From CAYJFG01 sp051881695 (lineage in GTDB: Bacteria > Bacillota > Clostridia > Oscillospirales > Acutalibacteraceae), in NCBI GenBank assembly GCA_051881695.1, contig JBJEQJ010000019.1:51778-115777 (forward strand): DNA of 64,000 nucleotides, given 5' to 3'. The position numbers and the translations under genes are program-made. Below the pieces are notes generated by a model. That model was not told the DNA's origin and made no database searches. It saw only the letters and a list, made by a program, of their open reading frames with translations. How positions within the stretch are numbered: position 1 is the stretch's first letter; each line of letters begins with the position of its first letter. Shown piece by piece: positions 1 to 8,880 of this stretch.

Positions 1-2
1 AT

Positions 3-560
3 AAATACAAACGCTACGGCGAAAACGTAGAGCCTGCCGGCGTGCTTTATATGCCGTCTGCGGCAAGTGCGGTAAATGCGAAAAAAACAGATACCGAAGA
101 AGAGATAAATCAAAAAAAAGAAAGCTCGTTTAAAATGAACGGACTTATCATTGACGATATTGAAATAATAAAGGCAATGGAAAAAGAGGGTAGAGGAGTG
201 TATATTCCTGTCAGTTTAAAGCAGGAGAAAAGACCGAAGCCTAAAAAGGGCGAGGAAGCATCGCCTGAGGAGCCAAAGCTAATTATTGATAAGGGCGCAG
301 AATACTTAGTTGATAAGAAAAAAATGGAGAAGATTTTTTCAACTATTGACCGTCTTATTACAGATATGGCAGACAGTCTGACAGACGGTGTAATATCGGC
401 AGTACCTGCAAAGGGAACATACGACGCCTGTAAATGGTGTCCTTACAAGTCTGTCTGCGGGTTTGCACACGGTATGTATGAAAATGTTATATCGGTAATT
501 AAAGACCCGTTTAAAACAGATGAAAATAATGATGCTGATAATGAGAAGGGAGGGGAATAA
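3..560 (+). CDS. addB: ATP-dependent helicase/nuclease subunit B (AddB), C-terminal part
   Basis: This is the last 185 residues of a gene that begins before the window. AddB is the second subunit of the AddAB helicase-nuclease, which resects double-strand breaks for RecA-dependent repair. The visible part ends with a cysteine cluster, CKWCPYKSVCGF, spaced C-x2-C-x5-C. This matches the C-terminal three ligands of the AddB iron-sulfur cluster; the fourth cysteine would lie upstream. The opening residues KYKRYGENVEPAGVLYMPS are typical of the nuclease region of the family. addA begins one base after the stop codon, so the two are co-transcribed, as is usual in Firmicutes. The fold and family are seen in sequence and the function is by homology. 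Truncated only by the window edge. Confidence 0.9.
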   Translation, partial: KYKRYGENVEPAGVLYMPSAASAVNAKKTDTEEEINQKKESSFKMNGLIIDDIEIIKAMEKEGRGVYIPVSLKQEKRPKPKKGEEASPEEPKLIIDKGAEYLVDKKKMEKIFSTIDRLITDMADSLTDGVISAVPAKGTYDACKWCPYKSVCGFAHGMYENVISVIKDPFKTDENNDADNEKGGE

Positions 561-561
561 T

Positions 562-3500
562 ATGGCGGTAAAATGGACGGAAAACCAGAAAAATGCAATA
601 AATGCAACAAACGGCTCTCTTTTAATATCTGCGGCGGCAGGCTCGGGAAAAACAGCAGTGCTTGTTGAGCGAGTGATACAGAGAATAACGGATGAAAATA
701 ATCCTGTTGATGCTGATAAGCTTTTGATAGTTACCTACACAAGGGCAGCAGCAGCCGAAATGAAGGAACGCATAACCAAAAAGCTGGAGGAGCTTAGTCG
801 GCAAAACCCCTTTAATATGCATATAAGGCGACAGCAGCTTCTTCTTAACAAAGCATATATAAGCACAATACACAGCTTTTGCAGAGAGCTTATTAAAGAG
901 AATTTTTATCTGCTAGATGTTTCGCCCGATTACAGAATGGCAGATGAAACAGAGCTTAAGCTTTTGCAGGATGAAGCTGTGCAAAGCGTTATTGACGAGC
1001 TGTACGAAAACGCCGCTCCGGGCTTTTACAGCTTTGCAGATTCTTTTTCAAGCTCAAAAAGCGACCGTATGCTTCAGCAGATTATATTAAGGCTCTACAC
1101 CTTTTTAACCTCTCATCCGTTTCCCGAAAGCTGGCTTGCATCAAAGGAAAAAATGTATGATTGCTCAACACCGGTTAAAGAAACACTGTGGGGCATCGTA
1201 ATTGATAATCATGTAAACGAGGCAGCCGACTTCTGCGAAGAGCTTGCACAGGATAATTTAAACCGTTATCTGCAAAAGCCGGAGATTGGACCGAAGCTTC
1301 AGCCGCTTTTAGAGAATGATTTGGCATTTGTGCAAACTTTAAAGAAGAAGCTTTCAAGCGGCAAATGGGACGATATTTCAAAATTCATTTTCACCTTTGA
1401 TAAAGGGCGTTTTTCAGCCGCTAAGGAATATACTGCAGACAGCACAAAGCTAAAAATCCAGTCGTCAAGAGAAATACTTAAAAACACAATTTCAAAGCTT
1501 CAGGAGATATACACCTTTTCAGAGGAAGACTGTAAGGAGGATATAGCGGCGCTTTCTCCTCTTGTTCATTACATTTTTAAGGCGGTCAGAATGTTCGGCA
1601 AAAGGTACAGGGAGCTTAAAAAGGAAAAGAATATTGCAGATTTTAACGATTTGGAGCATTGGACGCTTAAGCTTCTGGTTGAAGAAACAGATACAGGCTG
1701 CAAATTTACACCTAATGCCGAAAGCATTTCAAAGCGTTTTGCAGAGGTTATGGTTGACGAATATCAGGACGCAAACGAAATACAGGATTTAATCTTTACA
1801 GCAGTAAGCGGAGGCGGTAAAAATCTGTTTGTTGTAGGCGACGTAAAGCAGAGCATTTACGGCTTCCGTCAGGCGATGCCCGATATATTTATACGCAGAA
1901 AAGAGGCAAGTCCTCTTTACAATCCTGCGCTTGATAATTATCCGTCAAAGATAATACTTGATAAAAACTTCAGAAGCCGAAAGGGCGTTACAAATGCGGT
2001 GAATTTTGTATTCAGGCATTTAATGTCTAAAAATGTGGGCGGTATAGAATATAACGGCGAGGAAAAGCTAACGCCGGGAGCATCGTACGAAGAAAGCGAT
2101 ACGCCCGATATGTATTTTCACATCTTGGACTCTTCTCAGCTTGAGGAGGAAAACTCAAATATACTTGAGGCACGCTATATTGCAAAAATTATTAAAGAGA
2201 ATGTAAATAAATACATAGTAAACGATAAAGGTAATGAGAGAACTGCACGCTTCGGAGATTTCTGCATATTGCTTCGCAGTGCGAGCAACACGGCAAACGA
2301 TTATGTAAACGAGCTTATTTACTGCGGTATTCCGGCAAGCAGTGAAGCCTCCGCAGGCTTTTTGTCCGCATACGAAATTATGGTAACGCTAAATTTTTTG
2401 CGTATTATTGACAACCCATTGCAGGATATTCCCATGCTTTCCGTAATGCTTTCTCCCATAGGCGGCTTTACAGAGGACGAGGCGGCAAAAATAAGAACGG
2501 AAAAGAGAAAAGGAGCCTTATATTTAGCGCTCAAAGATTATGCGAAAAGGGACAAAAAGGCAAAAGAGTTTATTGAGCTTTTAACAAAGCTTCGCTCAAT
2601 ATCAGTAACGGTAGAGGTGTCATCTCTGCTCAATACAATTTTTAATTTAACTGCCTTTACAAGTGTTGTTCAGTCCTCCCCGGGCGGTGATATTAAGCTT
2701 AATAATCTCCGTTTGCTTTTAGAGTACGTAAAAAGCTTTGAAAAATCCGGCTACAGAGGGCTTTCTTCCTTTGTCAGGTTTATCGACAGGCTCGAGGAGC
2801 AGGGCTGTGACCTTACGGCAGGAACCGGTTCGGCAGATGATGAGGACTGTGTAAAGGTTATGACAATTCACCATTCTAAGGGACTGGAATTTCCGTTTTG
2901 TTTTATTGCGTCTGCGGCAAAACCGCTTAAAAGTGACAAAAGTGATGAAATTCTCCTCCACCGAGAGCTTGGTATAGCGACAAAAAGAAAAAATCCTCTT
3001 AACAATTGCAGATACAACACAATGCCCAGAATGGCTGTAAGCCTTGAGATTGAACGTGAAAATATGTCTGAGGAGCTTAGAGTACTGTATGTTGCGATGA
3101 CAAGAGCAAGAGAAAAGCTTTATGTAATTGCTTCGCATAAAAATCCCGAAAAGTATTTAAGCGAGGTTGGCGCAACTGTAATGGAAAACGGAAGCATAAG
3201 TCCTTATATAGTGCGTGGAGCAGGCTCGTTTTCAAAATGGCTAACACAATGTGCGCTTTTGCACCCAAACGGCGACGAAATAAGGCTTAGCGCAAATATG
3301 AGTGTTTTTGAGTGTGAAGAAGATGAAACGCCTTGGGATATTAAAATTATAGATGATATTCCGATGATAGCAGCTAATGACGCTATTAGTAACGTCGAAA
3401 ATGCAAATGAACATAAGAATGTTGATATAGACGCTGTTATAAACAGATTTACAAAACAGTACAAGGATATTCCGCTTACAGAGATACCTGTAAAGGTTGC

Positions 3501-4095
3501 GGCGTCTGATTTGGCGCACAGCGAAATAAAGAACGAGTTTGCATTTAAGTCAAGACCTGCATTTTTGCAGGAAAAAAATATGACAGGCGCACAAAAGGGA
3601 ACGGCAATGCACGCTTTTATGCAGTTTGCAGATTACGGAGCGTACATACAGGATGAAAGTAAGGAGCTTGAACGTCTTGTGAATGTCGGCTGTCTTACAA
3701 AGTCGCAGATTAATGCTTTAGATGGCGATATAATAAAGAGCTGTTTAAACAGCAGTATTATGAAGCGGTTGATTTGTGCCGAGAAAACGTACCGTGAATA
3801 CAGATTTACCGTAAAAATAAAGGCAGGCTTGGCAAAAAAAGAGCTTAAGCCGCCGTACTGTGACGAGGAGATATTGCTCCAGGGTGCAGTTGACAACGCC
3901 TTTGTTGAAAACGGAAGCATAGTAATTGTAGACTATAAAACAGACAAAGTGAAAACTGCCGATGAGCTTGCAAAAAGGTACTTAACCCAGCTTGCCCTTT
4001 ACAAAAACGCAATGGAGCAATGCACCGGTCTTTCGGTGAGCGAATGTGTGATTTATTCGTTTGCGCTTGGTACCGAAATAAAAATAGAAGTATAA
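562..4095 (+). CDS. addA: ATP-dependent helicase/nuclease subunit A (AddA)
   Basis: This 1177-residue UvrD-type helicase with a C-terminal RecB-family nuclease domain is the motor subunit of AddAB double-strand break repair. The Walker A motif AAAGSGKT lies at residues 24-31. Helicase motif II is VDEYQDAN, followed by VGDVKQSIYGFR and, near the middle of the C-terminal half, LRVLYVAMTRARE (motif VI). The nuclease signature is visible late in the protein as GAVDNAF followed by IVDYKTDK. The start at 562 was preferred over an in-frame ATG at 520 because GGGAGGGG lies six bases upstream and the N-terminus MAVKWTENQ fits the family. Length is normal (about 1200). It follows addB after one base. 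Confidence 0.95.
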   Translation: MAVKWTENQKNAINATNGSLLISAAAGSGKTAVLVERVIQRITDENNPVDADKLLIVTYTRAAAAEMKERITKKLEELSRQNPFNMHIRRQQLLLNKAYISTIHSFCRELIKENFYLLDVSPDYRMADETELKLLQDEAVQSVIDELYENAAPGFYSFADSFSSSKSDRMLQQIILRLYTFLTSHPFPESWLASKEKMYDCSTPVKETLWGIVIDNHVNEAADFCEELAQDNLNRYLQKPEIGPKLQPLLENDLAFVQTLKKKLSSGKWDDISKFIFTFDKGRFSAAKEYTADSTKLKIQSSREILKNTISKLQEIYTFSEEDCKEDIAALSPLVHYIFKAVRMFGKRYRELKKEKNIADFNDLEHWTLKLLVEETDTGCKFTPNAESISKRFAEVMVDEYQDANEIQDLIFTAVSGGGKNLFVVGDVKQSIYGFRQAMPDIFIRRKEASPLYNPALDNYPSKIILDKNFRSRKGVTNAVNFVFRHLMSKNVGGIEYNGEEKLTPGASYEESDTPDMYFHILDSSQLEEENSNILEARYIAKIIKENVNKYIVNDKGNERTARFGDFCILLRSASNTANDYVNELIYCGIPASSEASAGFLSAYEIMVTLNFLRIIDNPLQDIPMLSVMLSPIGGFTEDEAAKIRTEKRKGALYLALKDYAKRDKKAKEFIELLTKLRSISVTVEVSSLLNTIFNLTAFTSVVQSSPGGDIKLNNLRLLLEYVKSFEKSGYRGLSSFVRFIDRLEEQGCDLTAGTGSADDEDCVKVMTIHHSKGLEFPFCFIASAAKPLKSDKSDEILLHRELGIATKRKNPLNNCRYNTMPRMAVSLEIERENMSEELRVLYVAMTRAREKLYVIASHKNPEKYLSEVGATVMENGSISPYIVRGAGSFSKWLTQCALLHPNGDEIRLSANMSVFECEEDETPWDIKIIDDIPMIAANDAISNVENANEHKNVDIDAVINRFTKQYKDIPLTEIPVKVAASDLAHSEIKNEFAFKSRPAFLQEKNMTGAQKGTAMHAFMQFADYGAYIQDESKELERLVNVGCLTKSQINALDGDIIKSCLNSSIMKRLICAEKTYREYRFTVKIKAGLAKKELKPPYCDEEILLQGAVDNAFVENGSIVIVDYKTDKVKTADELAKRYLTQLALYKNAMEQCTGLSVSECVIYSFALGTEIKIEV

Positions 4096-4099
4096 ATAT

Positions 4100-4135
4100 A
4101 AGGGACTTGTTAAAATAAAAAATAACAAGTCCCTT
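4100..4135. terminator. Stem-loop between convergent genes
   Basis: A perfect 13-base inverted repeat (AAGGGACTTGTTA and its complement) encloses a 10-base A-rich loop. It lies just after addA and before the 3' end of the convergent flavoprotein gene. Neither side has a strong T-tract, so it may be a weak bidirectional terminator or a 3' stabilising hairpin. Confidence 0.5.
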
Positions 4136-4224
4136 AAAATGTGTATTAGTATTTAGCACGGTAATATATTTTGATAGGGATTAATGTCCTTTTCTAGGTA
4201 AAAAGAAGAGAGAAAGAACAATAA

Positions 4225-5826
4225 TCAACGCTTGGCGCAATTTTTCATAACCGCCTCGGCACACTTAACACCGTCAACTGCGGCAGACATTATTCCTCCG
4301 GCATAGCCTGCGCCCTCGCCGCAGGGGTACAGTCCGTAAAGTGCGGGCGACTGCATAGTATCATCACGTATAATACGCACAGGGGAGGAGCTTCGCGTTT
4401 CAAACCCTGTCAGCAGCGCGTCCGGGTGAGAAAAACCGCTTAGTCTGCCGTTTAAAACAGCCAGTCCGTTTACAAGTGAAGACGATATATAATCCGGAAG
4501 TCCCTCATGCAGATTAGCAAAGCTTGTGCCGGGCAGATAGCTTGGCAATACCTCGCCGAAAGCACGGGATTTTCTGTTGTTTATAAAATCTTCGGCACGC
4601 TGAACAGGGGCGCTGTAATCTTCGCCGCCGAGCAAAAAGGCGGCTCGCTCCAGCCTTTGCTGGTAATATACGCCTGCAAGCACATCGCCGCTGCCGAAAT
4701 CCTTTGGAGATACCCCCACAAGCAATGCGCTGTTTGAATTGACCTTATTCCTCAAAAATTCGCTCATTCCGTTTGTTACAACGGTGTTATCTTCGCTTGC
4801 GGCGGCAACAACTGTGCCTCCCGGACACATACAAAAGGTATATACTCCTCTGCCGTTTTCAAGATGGGCCGAAAGCTTATAGTCAGCGGCTCCAAGCCTT
4901 CCTTTTCCAGCAAAAGCGCCGTATTGTGCTTTGTCAATGCGTTCCCTCAGATGCTCAATTCTCACTCCGACAGAAAACGGCTTTTGCTCCATTAGTATTC
5001 TTTTCTTTTTTAAAAGCTCAAAGGTGTCCCGTGCGCTGTGACCTATTGCAAGTATAATGCAGTCGGTTTTAATTTCTTCTGCCTTTCCGATTTTATTAAT
5101 AATAGCTCCTGTAATTTTTCCGCCTTTTTCCGTAAAATCGGTAAGCTTTGTTTCAAATAAAAATTCACCGCCAAGGCTGATAATTTGTTTTCTGATGTTT
5201 TTTACGGCTTCGGGCAGTTTATCGGTACCAATGTGTGGCTTTGCGTTATATAGTATTTCCTTTGGCGCTCCGGCTTTAACAAACTCCTCAAGTATCATTC
5301 TTGTTCGTTCATTTTTTGTGCCTGTGTTGAGCTTTCCGTCAGAAAAGGTTCCTGCTCCGCCCTCGCCGTACTGCACATTGCTTTCGGTGTTTAAAATTCT
5401 GTTGCGCCAAAAATTATCAATATCCTGCTTTCTGCCGTCAACATCTCGTCCGCGTTCAAGTACAATAGGGCAAGCTCCGCATTTTGATAAAATTAAAGCG
5501 CAGAAAAGCCCGGCAGGGCCTGCGCCGACTACAATGGGGCGTGACGGCAGCTTTCGTGCCTCAGGCAGGGTGTATTTATACGCAGTCGCCCTGGAAATAT
5601 TATTGCTTCTGCATTTTGAAAGTATTTTATTCTCATCACTGTGCAGCAAAACGTCAACCGTCATAATAAAATGAACGCTTTGCTTTTTTCGTGCGTCAAC
5701 CGAACGCCTGAAAATATCAACAGTTTTTATATTTTTAACATCTGTATTTAAAGCCTTTGCAGCACTTTTTTTAATGCTTTCGTCCGTATAGCTTACATCA
5801 GCCTTTATGTTGGATATTCTTATCAT
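4225..5826 (-). CDS. FAD-dependent oxidoreductase (COG2509 type)
   Basis: This 533-residue protein belongs to the uncharacterised FAD-dependent dehydrogenase family (COG2509). The first 90 or so residues form an N-terminal domain typical of this family. The dinucleotide-binding motif is VVGAGPAGLFCALIL, followed by a conserved GRDVDGRK segment. QYGEGGAGTFSDGKL is a hallmark of the group, and the C-terminus carries a second FAD-contact region, GEGAGYAGGIMSAAVDG. No substrate is known and none can be read from the neighbours. It follows the BaiN/HI0933-like flavoprotein gene on the same strand after 36 bases, so the pair is probably one transcript. A GAAAGGA-type ribosome site precedes the ATG with a long spacer. 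Confidence 0.85.
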   Translation of the reverse strand: MIRISNIKADVSYTDESIKKSAAKALNTDVKNIKTVDIFRRSVDARKKQSVHFIMTVDVLLHSDENKILSKCRSNNISRATAYKYTLPEARKLPSRPIVVGAGPAGLFCALILSKCGACPIVLERGRDVDGRKQDIDNFWRNRILNTESNVQYGEGGAGTFSDGKLNTGTKNERTRMILEEFVKAGAPKEILYNAKPHIGTDKLPEAVKNIRKQIISLGGEFLFETKLTDFTEKGGKITGAIINKIGKAEEIKTDCIILAIGHSARDTFELLKKKRILMEQKPFSVGVRIEHLRERIDKAQYGAFAGKGRLGAADYKLSAHLENGRGVYTFCMCPGGTVVAAASEDNTVVTNGMSEFLRNKVNSNSALLVGVSPKDFGSGDVLAGVYYQQRLERAAFLLGGEDYSAPVQRAEDFINNRKSRAFGEVLPSYLPGTSFANLHEGLPDYISSSLVNGLAVLNGRLSGFSHPDALLTGFETRSSSPVRIIRDDTMQSPALYGLYPCGEGAGYAGGIMSAAVDGVKCAEAVMKNCAKR

Positions 5827-5862
5827 TATAAGGCAATTCCTTTCGTTACCTGTATAAAAAGT

Positions 5863-7143
5863 TTAGGTGTACCGCTCATCCAAACAGCTCTCTCCGGCGA
5901 TTATTCCGCTTACCCATGCCCAGTGCAGATTATATCCGCCGCACAGTCCGTCAATGTCCATAGCTTCACCTGCAAAAAATATGTTTTTGTCCCTTAAAAA
6001 GCGCATAGAAGTAAAATCACATTCCTCCGCTTTAATTCCGCCGCAGGTTACCTGTGCGAATTTAAATCCGTCATATTTTATCGGCTCAAAGCTAAAGTCT
6101 TTAACGGTGCGGCAAATGTCGGATATTTTTTTATTGGAAAGTCCGTTTGCGCTTGCAGTAAATGCACCTGCATTGCTTTCTTTAATTATTGCGGCGGCAA
6201 TTCTGTTATTTAAAATGCCGCACAAAAGCTTTTCAAGCGTTAAGATTTCTGTTTCCGTTCGTTTTTTCAGTATTCTGAACAGCTCATTGCTGTTAAAGTC
6301 CGGCAGTAAATCAAGCGATAAGCTTATATTCTCCGCCTGTTCTCCTTTTACTGTTCCGCAGGTAAAAAATTCGTTTACAAAGCGTGAAAGCTGAAAAATG
6401 CATATTCCGGAAAGAGCCTTTTCGGTAAACTGTACCTCTCCGCTGTGGACTATTTGTTTTTTCTCTCCGTTTACTGTGTAATTTAAATATGCGTCTGCGC
6501 TTGCTCTGTTGCCTTTAAGGGATTTAATAACCTTGCTTTTTACATTAACGGGGCAAAGAGAGGGGAAAAGTTTGCTTTGCTTTATTTTAAGGCTGTCAAG
6601 TATGCCGTATCCTGCGCTTGTGCTGCTTGTGCCTGCTTTGCCGCCGGTCGTTATAATTATTTTTTTACATTCATACGTTTTTTCTCCGTTCGAAATTAAA
6701 AAAATTCCATCGGAGTTTTTCTTAATGCCTTTAACCTCAAATCCGCATATTTCCTCTGTTAAGTATCCGGCATTATTAAGACGCAGTATGTCTAAAACGG
6801 AGGAAGCGCTGTTTGTGTATGGGTAAATTCTGCCGCTTGTATCGGACTTTGTCAGTAAGCCAAGCTCTTTAAAATAATTGCGTATAAAATTACAGTCATA
6901 TTTTGATATAAGCTCAAACGCCTTATCCTTACAGCTTCCGTAATAATACTCACTGGACATATTTTCGTTAGATAAATTACATCTGCCGTTGCCTGTAGCA
7001 AGTATCTTTTTGCCGACTCTCAGTTCTTTTTCAAAAACCGCAATTCTAAGCGGCGTTATGCTTTTTTTATTCGCTGCGGCTGCGGCAATAAGCCCGGCTG
7101 CGCCGCCGCCGATTATTCCTATATCAAATTTTTGTATACTCAT
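5863..7143 (-). CDS. NAD(P)/FAD-dependent oxidoreductase, HI0933/BaiN family
   Basis: This 426-residue flavoprotein belongs to the HI0933-like family, which includes the bile-acid enzyme BaiN. The FAD-binding motif GIIGGGAAGLIAA is at residues 9-21. It is followed by the family signature RVGKKILATGNGRCNLSN, and the C-terminal GGYNLHWAWVSG contacts FAD. Length is typical (about 400-430). Most members have no proven substrate. The BaiN label reflects similarity only, and nothing else here suggests bile-acid metabolism. It heads a two-gene minus-strand unit with a recognisable promoter upstream (7182-7210). Confidence 0.85.
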   Translation of the reverse strand: MSIQKFDIGIIGGGAAGLIAAAAANKKSITPLRIAVFEKELRVGKKILATGNGRCNLSNENMSSEYYYGSCKDKAFELISKYDCNFIRNYFKELGLLTKSDTSGRIYPYTNSASSVLDILRLNNAGYLTEEICGFEVKGIKKNSDGIFLISNGEKTYECKKIIITTGGKAGTSSTSAGYGILDSLKIKQSKLFPSLCPVNVKSKVIKSLKGNRASADAYLNYTVNGEKKQIVHSGEVQFTEKALSGICIFQLSRFVNEFFTCGTVKGEQAENISLSLDLLPDFNSNELFRILKKRTETEILTLEKLLCGILNNRIAAAIIKESNAGAFTASANGLSNKKISDICRTVKDFSFEPIKYDGFKFAQVTCGGIKAEECDFTSMRFLRDKNIFFAGEAMDIDGLCGGYNLHWAWVSGIIAGESCLDERYT

Positions 7144-7181
7144 AGCTTTAACCGTAACCTCCGTTAAAACCCGTTTGAAAA

Positions 7182-7210
7182 ATTATACAGTACATCGGCA
7201 TATTTTTCAA
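7182..7210 (-). promoter_or_regulatory. Sigma-A promoter for the flavoprotein pair
   Basis: On the minus strand TTGAAA and TATAAT are separated by 17 bases, about 40 bases before the ATG at 7143. It is divergent from the promoter at 7241-7269. Confidence 0.6.
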
Positions 7211-7240
7211 GTAGAATAAAGCCTTGCAAGGCGATGTGAC

Positions 7241-7269
7241 TTGATTTGTTAAATAAGAGATAATATAAT
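7241..7269 (+). promoter_or_regulatory. Sigma-A promoter for the VanZ-like gene
   Basis: TTGATT, a 17-base spacer and a perfect TATAAT lie about 37 bases before the GTG start at 7306. A 12-base perfect palindrome, GCCTTGCAAGGC (7221-7232), sits between this promoter and the divergent one and could be an operator. Confidence 0.6.
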
Positions 7270-7305
7270 GGTTATAGAAATCTCCGGTTGAAGAGGTGAC
7301 AGAAT

Positions 7306-7809
7306 GTGCGCTTAAAAAAAGAGAATACAGGTTTTTATTTATCTGTAATTTTTACCGTTTTGTGGACCGGATTGATTTTTTCCTTTTCCGCACAAAGCAA
7401 AACAAACTCAATGGCGGCAAGCGACAGCGCATTTGCCTTTTTAAGCTCGCTGTTTGCAAGCCTTAATATAGACAGACAAACGGCAGTTTTCGCAATAAGA
7501 AAGCTTGCTCATTTTTCGGAATATTTTATTTTCGGCGCACTTATTACGCTTTCAATGATAATTAATAAAGCTAAAATGATGAAGCCGATGACGGCAATAA
7601 AAACAAATGCTTTTAAGCTTTTATTTATTATCCTTATAGTGCCTGTTATTGATGAAACAATACAGATATTCTCACAAAGAGGTCCGTTGGTGCAGGACAT
7701 ATGGATTGATTTTTCAGGCGCAGTATGCGGTGTGCTTGCAATGCTGTTTATAATGAGCGTTGCATTTAATAAGAAGGAAAGAAGCAAACGAAAGAGCACA
7801 GCGAAATAG
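7306..7809 (+). CDS. VanZ-like family membrane protein
   Basis: This 167-residue integral membrane protein of the VanZ-like family has about four membrane segments. Conserved family features are FSAQ near residue 28, the KLAHFSEYFIFGAL segment around residues 66-79, and DETIQIFSQRGPLVQDIWID around residues 113-132. VanZ itself gives low-level teicoplanin resistance, but most VanZ-like proteins are uncharacterised, so no resistance should be inferred. The start is GTG with GAGGTG seven bases upstream. The C-terminus is strongly basic. It stands alone behind its own promoter, with another promoter before the next gene. Confidence 0.85.
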   Translation: MRLKKENTGFYLSVIFTVLWTGLIFSFSAQSKTNSMAASDSAFAFLSSLFASLNIDRQTAVFAIRKLAHFSEYFIFGALITLSMIINKAKMMKPMTAIKTNAFKLLFIILIVPVIDETIQIFSQRGPLVQDIWIDFSGAVCGVLAMLFIMSVAFNKKERSKRKSTAK

Positions 7810-7830
7810 TCAAAAAGAAAGCCTTTAGGT

Positions 7831-7859
7831 TTGCTATTTTGATATATTTGTGTTATAAT
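7831..7859 (+). promoter_or_regulatory. Sigma-A promoter with extended -10
   Basis: TTGCTA, 17 bases, then TGTTATAAT (extended -10) lie upstream of the NusG domain II gene at 7918. It probably drives the three-gene unit up to 9762. Confidence 0.6.
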
Positions 7860-7917
7860 TATTTAAATTAATCTGATTGTTAATTAATATTTACAAATAA
7901 CTTAACGGGTGAAAAAA

Positions 7918-8319
7918 TTGAGTGCAACCGATAAAAAAATAAAAATTTTCAAGCCTCTGGATATACTTGTGATTATAATAATTCTGTTTGTAGCTGTATC
8001 TTATTTGATGGCTATGATTTTTTATTCCTCCTCTGATGATTTGTCCGTTGTCATCAGAGAGAACGGTGATATTGTATATCAGTGCAAGCTTTCGGATATT
8101 GATGAAAAAACGGAAATTACGGCTGGAGAAAACCTTAAGGTAAAGGTACTTATAGAAAAAGACGGAGCAACGGTGACGGAGTCTGAATGTGATAACAAAA
8201 TATGTGTAAATACAGGCAAGCTTACAAGGGCGGGTTCTACCGCCGTTTGTTTGCCTGCAAAGGTTACCGTTACGCTTGTAAGCGGTAGTGAAAATAGCTT
8301 AGATGCAACAGTCGGGTGA
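7918..8319 (+). CDS. NusG domain II-containing membrane-anchored protein
   Basis: This 133-residue protein has one N-terminal membrane helix (about residues 15-36, rich in I/L/V) followed by an extracellular NusG domain II-type beta fold. Hallmarks are SECDNKICVNTGKL and AGSTAVCLPAKVTV, with two cysteines that usually pair. Such proteins commonly sit beside a Gx-type transporter gene, as here. Their role is unknown. The start was set at TTG 7918 because GGGTGA lies five bases upstream; a GTG at 7909 is in frame but overlaps that site. The stop codon lies five bases before the next ATG, and the GGGTGA spanning it is the next gene's ribosome site. Confidence 0.75.
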   Translation: MSATDKKIKIFKPLDILVIIIILFVAVSYLMAMIFYSSSDDLSVVIRENGDIVYQCKLSDIDEKTEITAGENLKVKVLIEKDGATVTESECDNKICVNTGKLTRAGSTAVCLPAKVTVTLVSGSENSLDATVG

Positions 8320-8323
8320 TATT

Positions 8324-8857
8324 ATGTCAAAATCAGGAAATGTAATTACTTCAAATAAAATACTCTGGCTTGCACAAACGGCAATGCTCAGCGCTGTTGC
8401 CATTGTGCTGTCTGCGTTGGAATCCTTGCTTCCGCCGCTTCCTGTGCCGGGAGCAAGAATAGGACTTTCAAACCTTGCAACAATGTTTTCAGCGCAAAAT
8501 ACGGGTCTTACCTCTGCACTTGCAGTAACGCTTATAAAATCTGCTTTTGTCGGGCTTACACGTGGCTTAACCGCCTTTTTATTAAGCCTTTGTGCAGGTG
8601 TTGTAAGTACTATGATAATGTACTGCTTTATTATTTCCAAGGGTAATTATTTCGGCTATATCGGCATAGCTGTTTTTTCGGCAGCGGCACATAATGTTAT
8701 ACAGCTGTGTGTTGCCGCTGTTTTAACGGATTCGTCCGTATTTGTCTATCTTCCGCTTTTGCTTATTGCCGGTGTAGCGGCGGGCTGCGGCACGGGAATA
8801 ACAATGGGAATAATTATGCCGGTGCTTAGAAAAATAAAGGCTTTCGGGTTTTCGTAA
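8324..8857 (+). CDS. Gx transporter family protein (heptaprenyl diphosphate synthase component I-like)
   Basis: This 177-residue membrane protein has five or so hydrophobic segments and belongs to the Gx transporter family, often annotated as heptaprenyl diphosphate synthase component I. Typical features are LPPLPVPGARIGLSNLATMF near residues 39-58 and KSAFVGLTRG near residue 80. The fold resembles the small S-components of ECF transporters. The ligand is unknown, and the synthase label in databases is probably historical. ATG at 8324 was chosen over an in-frame ATG at 8303 because the GGGTGAT site lies just upstream of it. Confidence 0.8.
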   Translation: MSKSGNVITSNKILWLAQTAMLSAVAIVLSALESLLPPLPVPGARIGLSNLATMFSAQNTGLTSALAVTLIKSAFVGLTRGLTAFLLSLCAGVVSTMIMYCFIISKGNYFGYIGIAVFSAAAHNVIQLCVAAVLTDSSVFVYLPLLLIAGVAAGCGTGITMGIIMPVLRKIKAFGFS

Positions 8858-8880
8858 TATATTACAGGGAGATGTACGTA

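Noticed and set aside
5863..7143. Bile-acid 7-dehydroxylation gene baiN
   Set aside because: Only the general HI0933 family is supported, and no other bai gene is present.
7306..7809. Glycopeptide resistance gene
   Set aside because: VanZ-like proteins are widespread, and no vanHAX or regulator genes are nearby.
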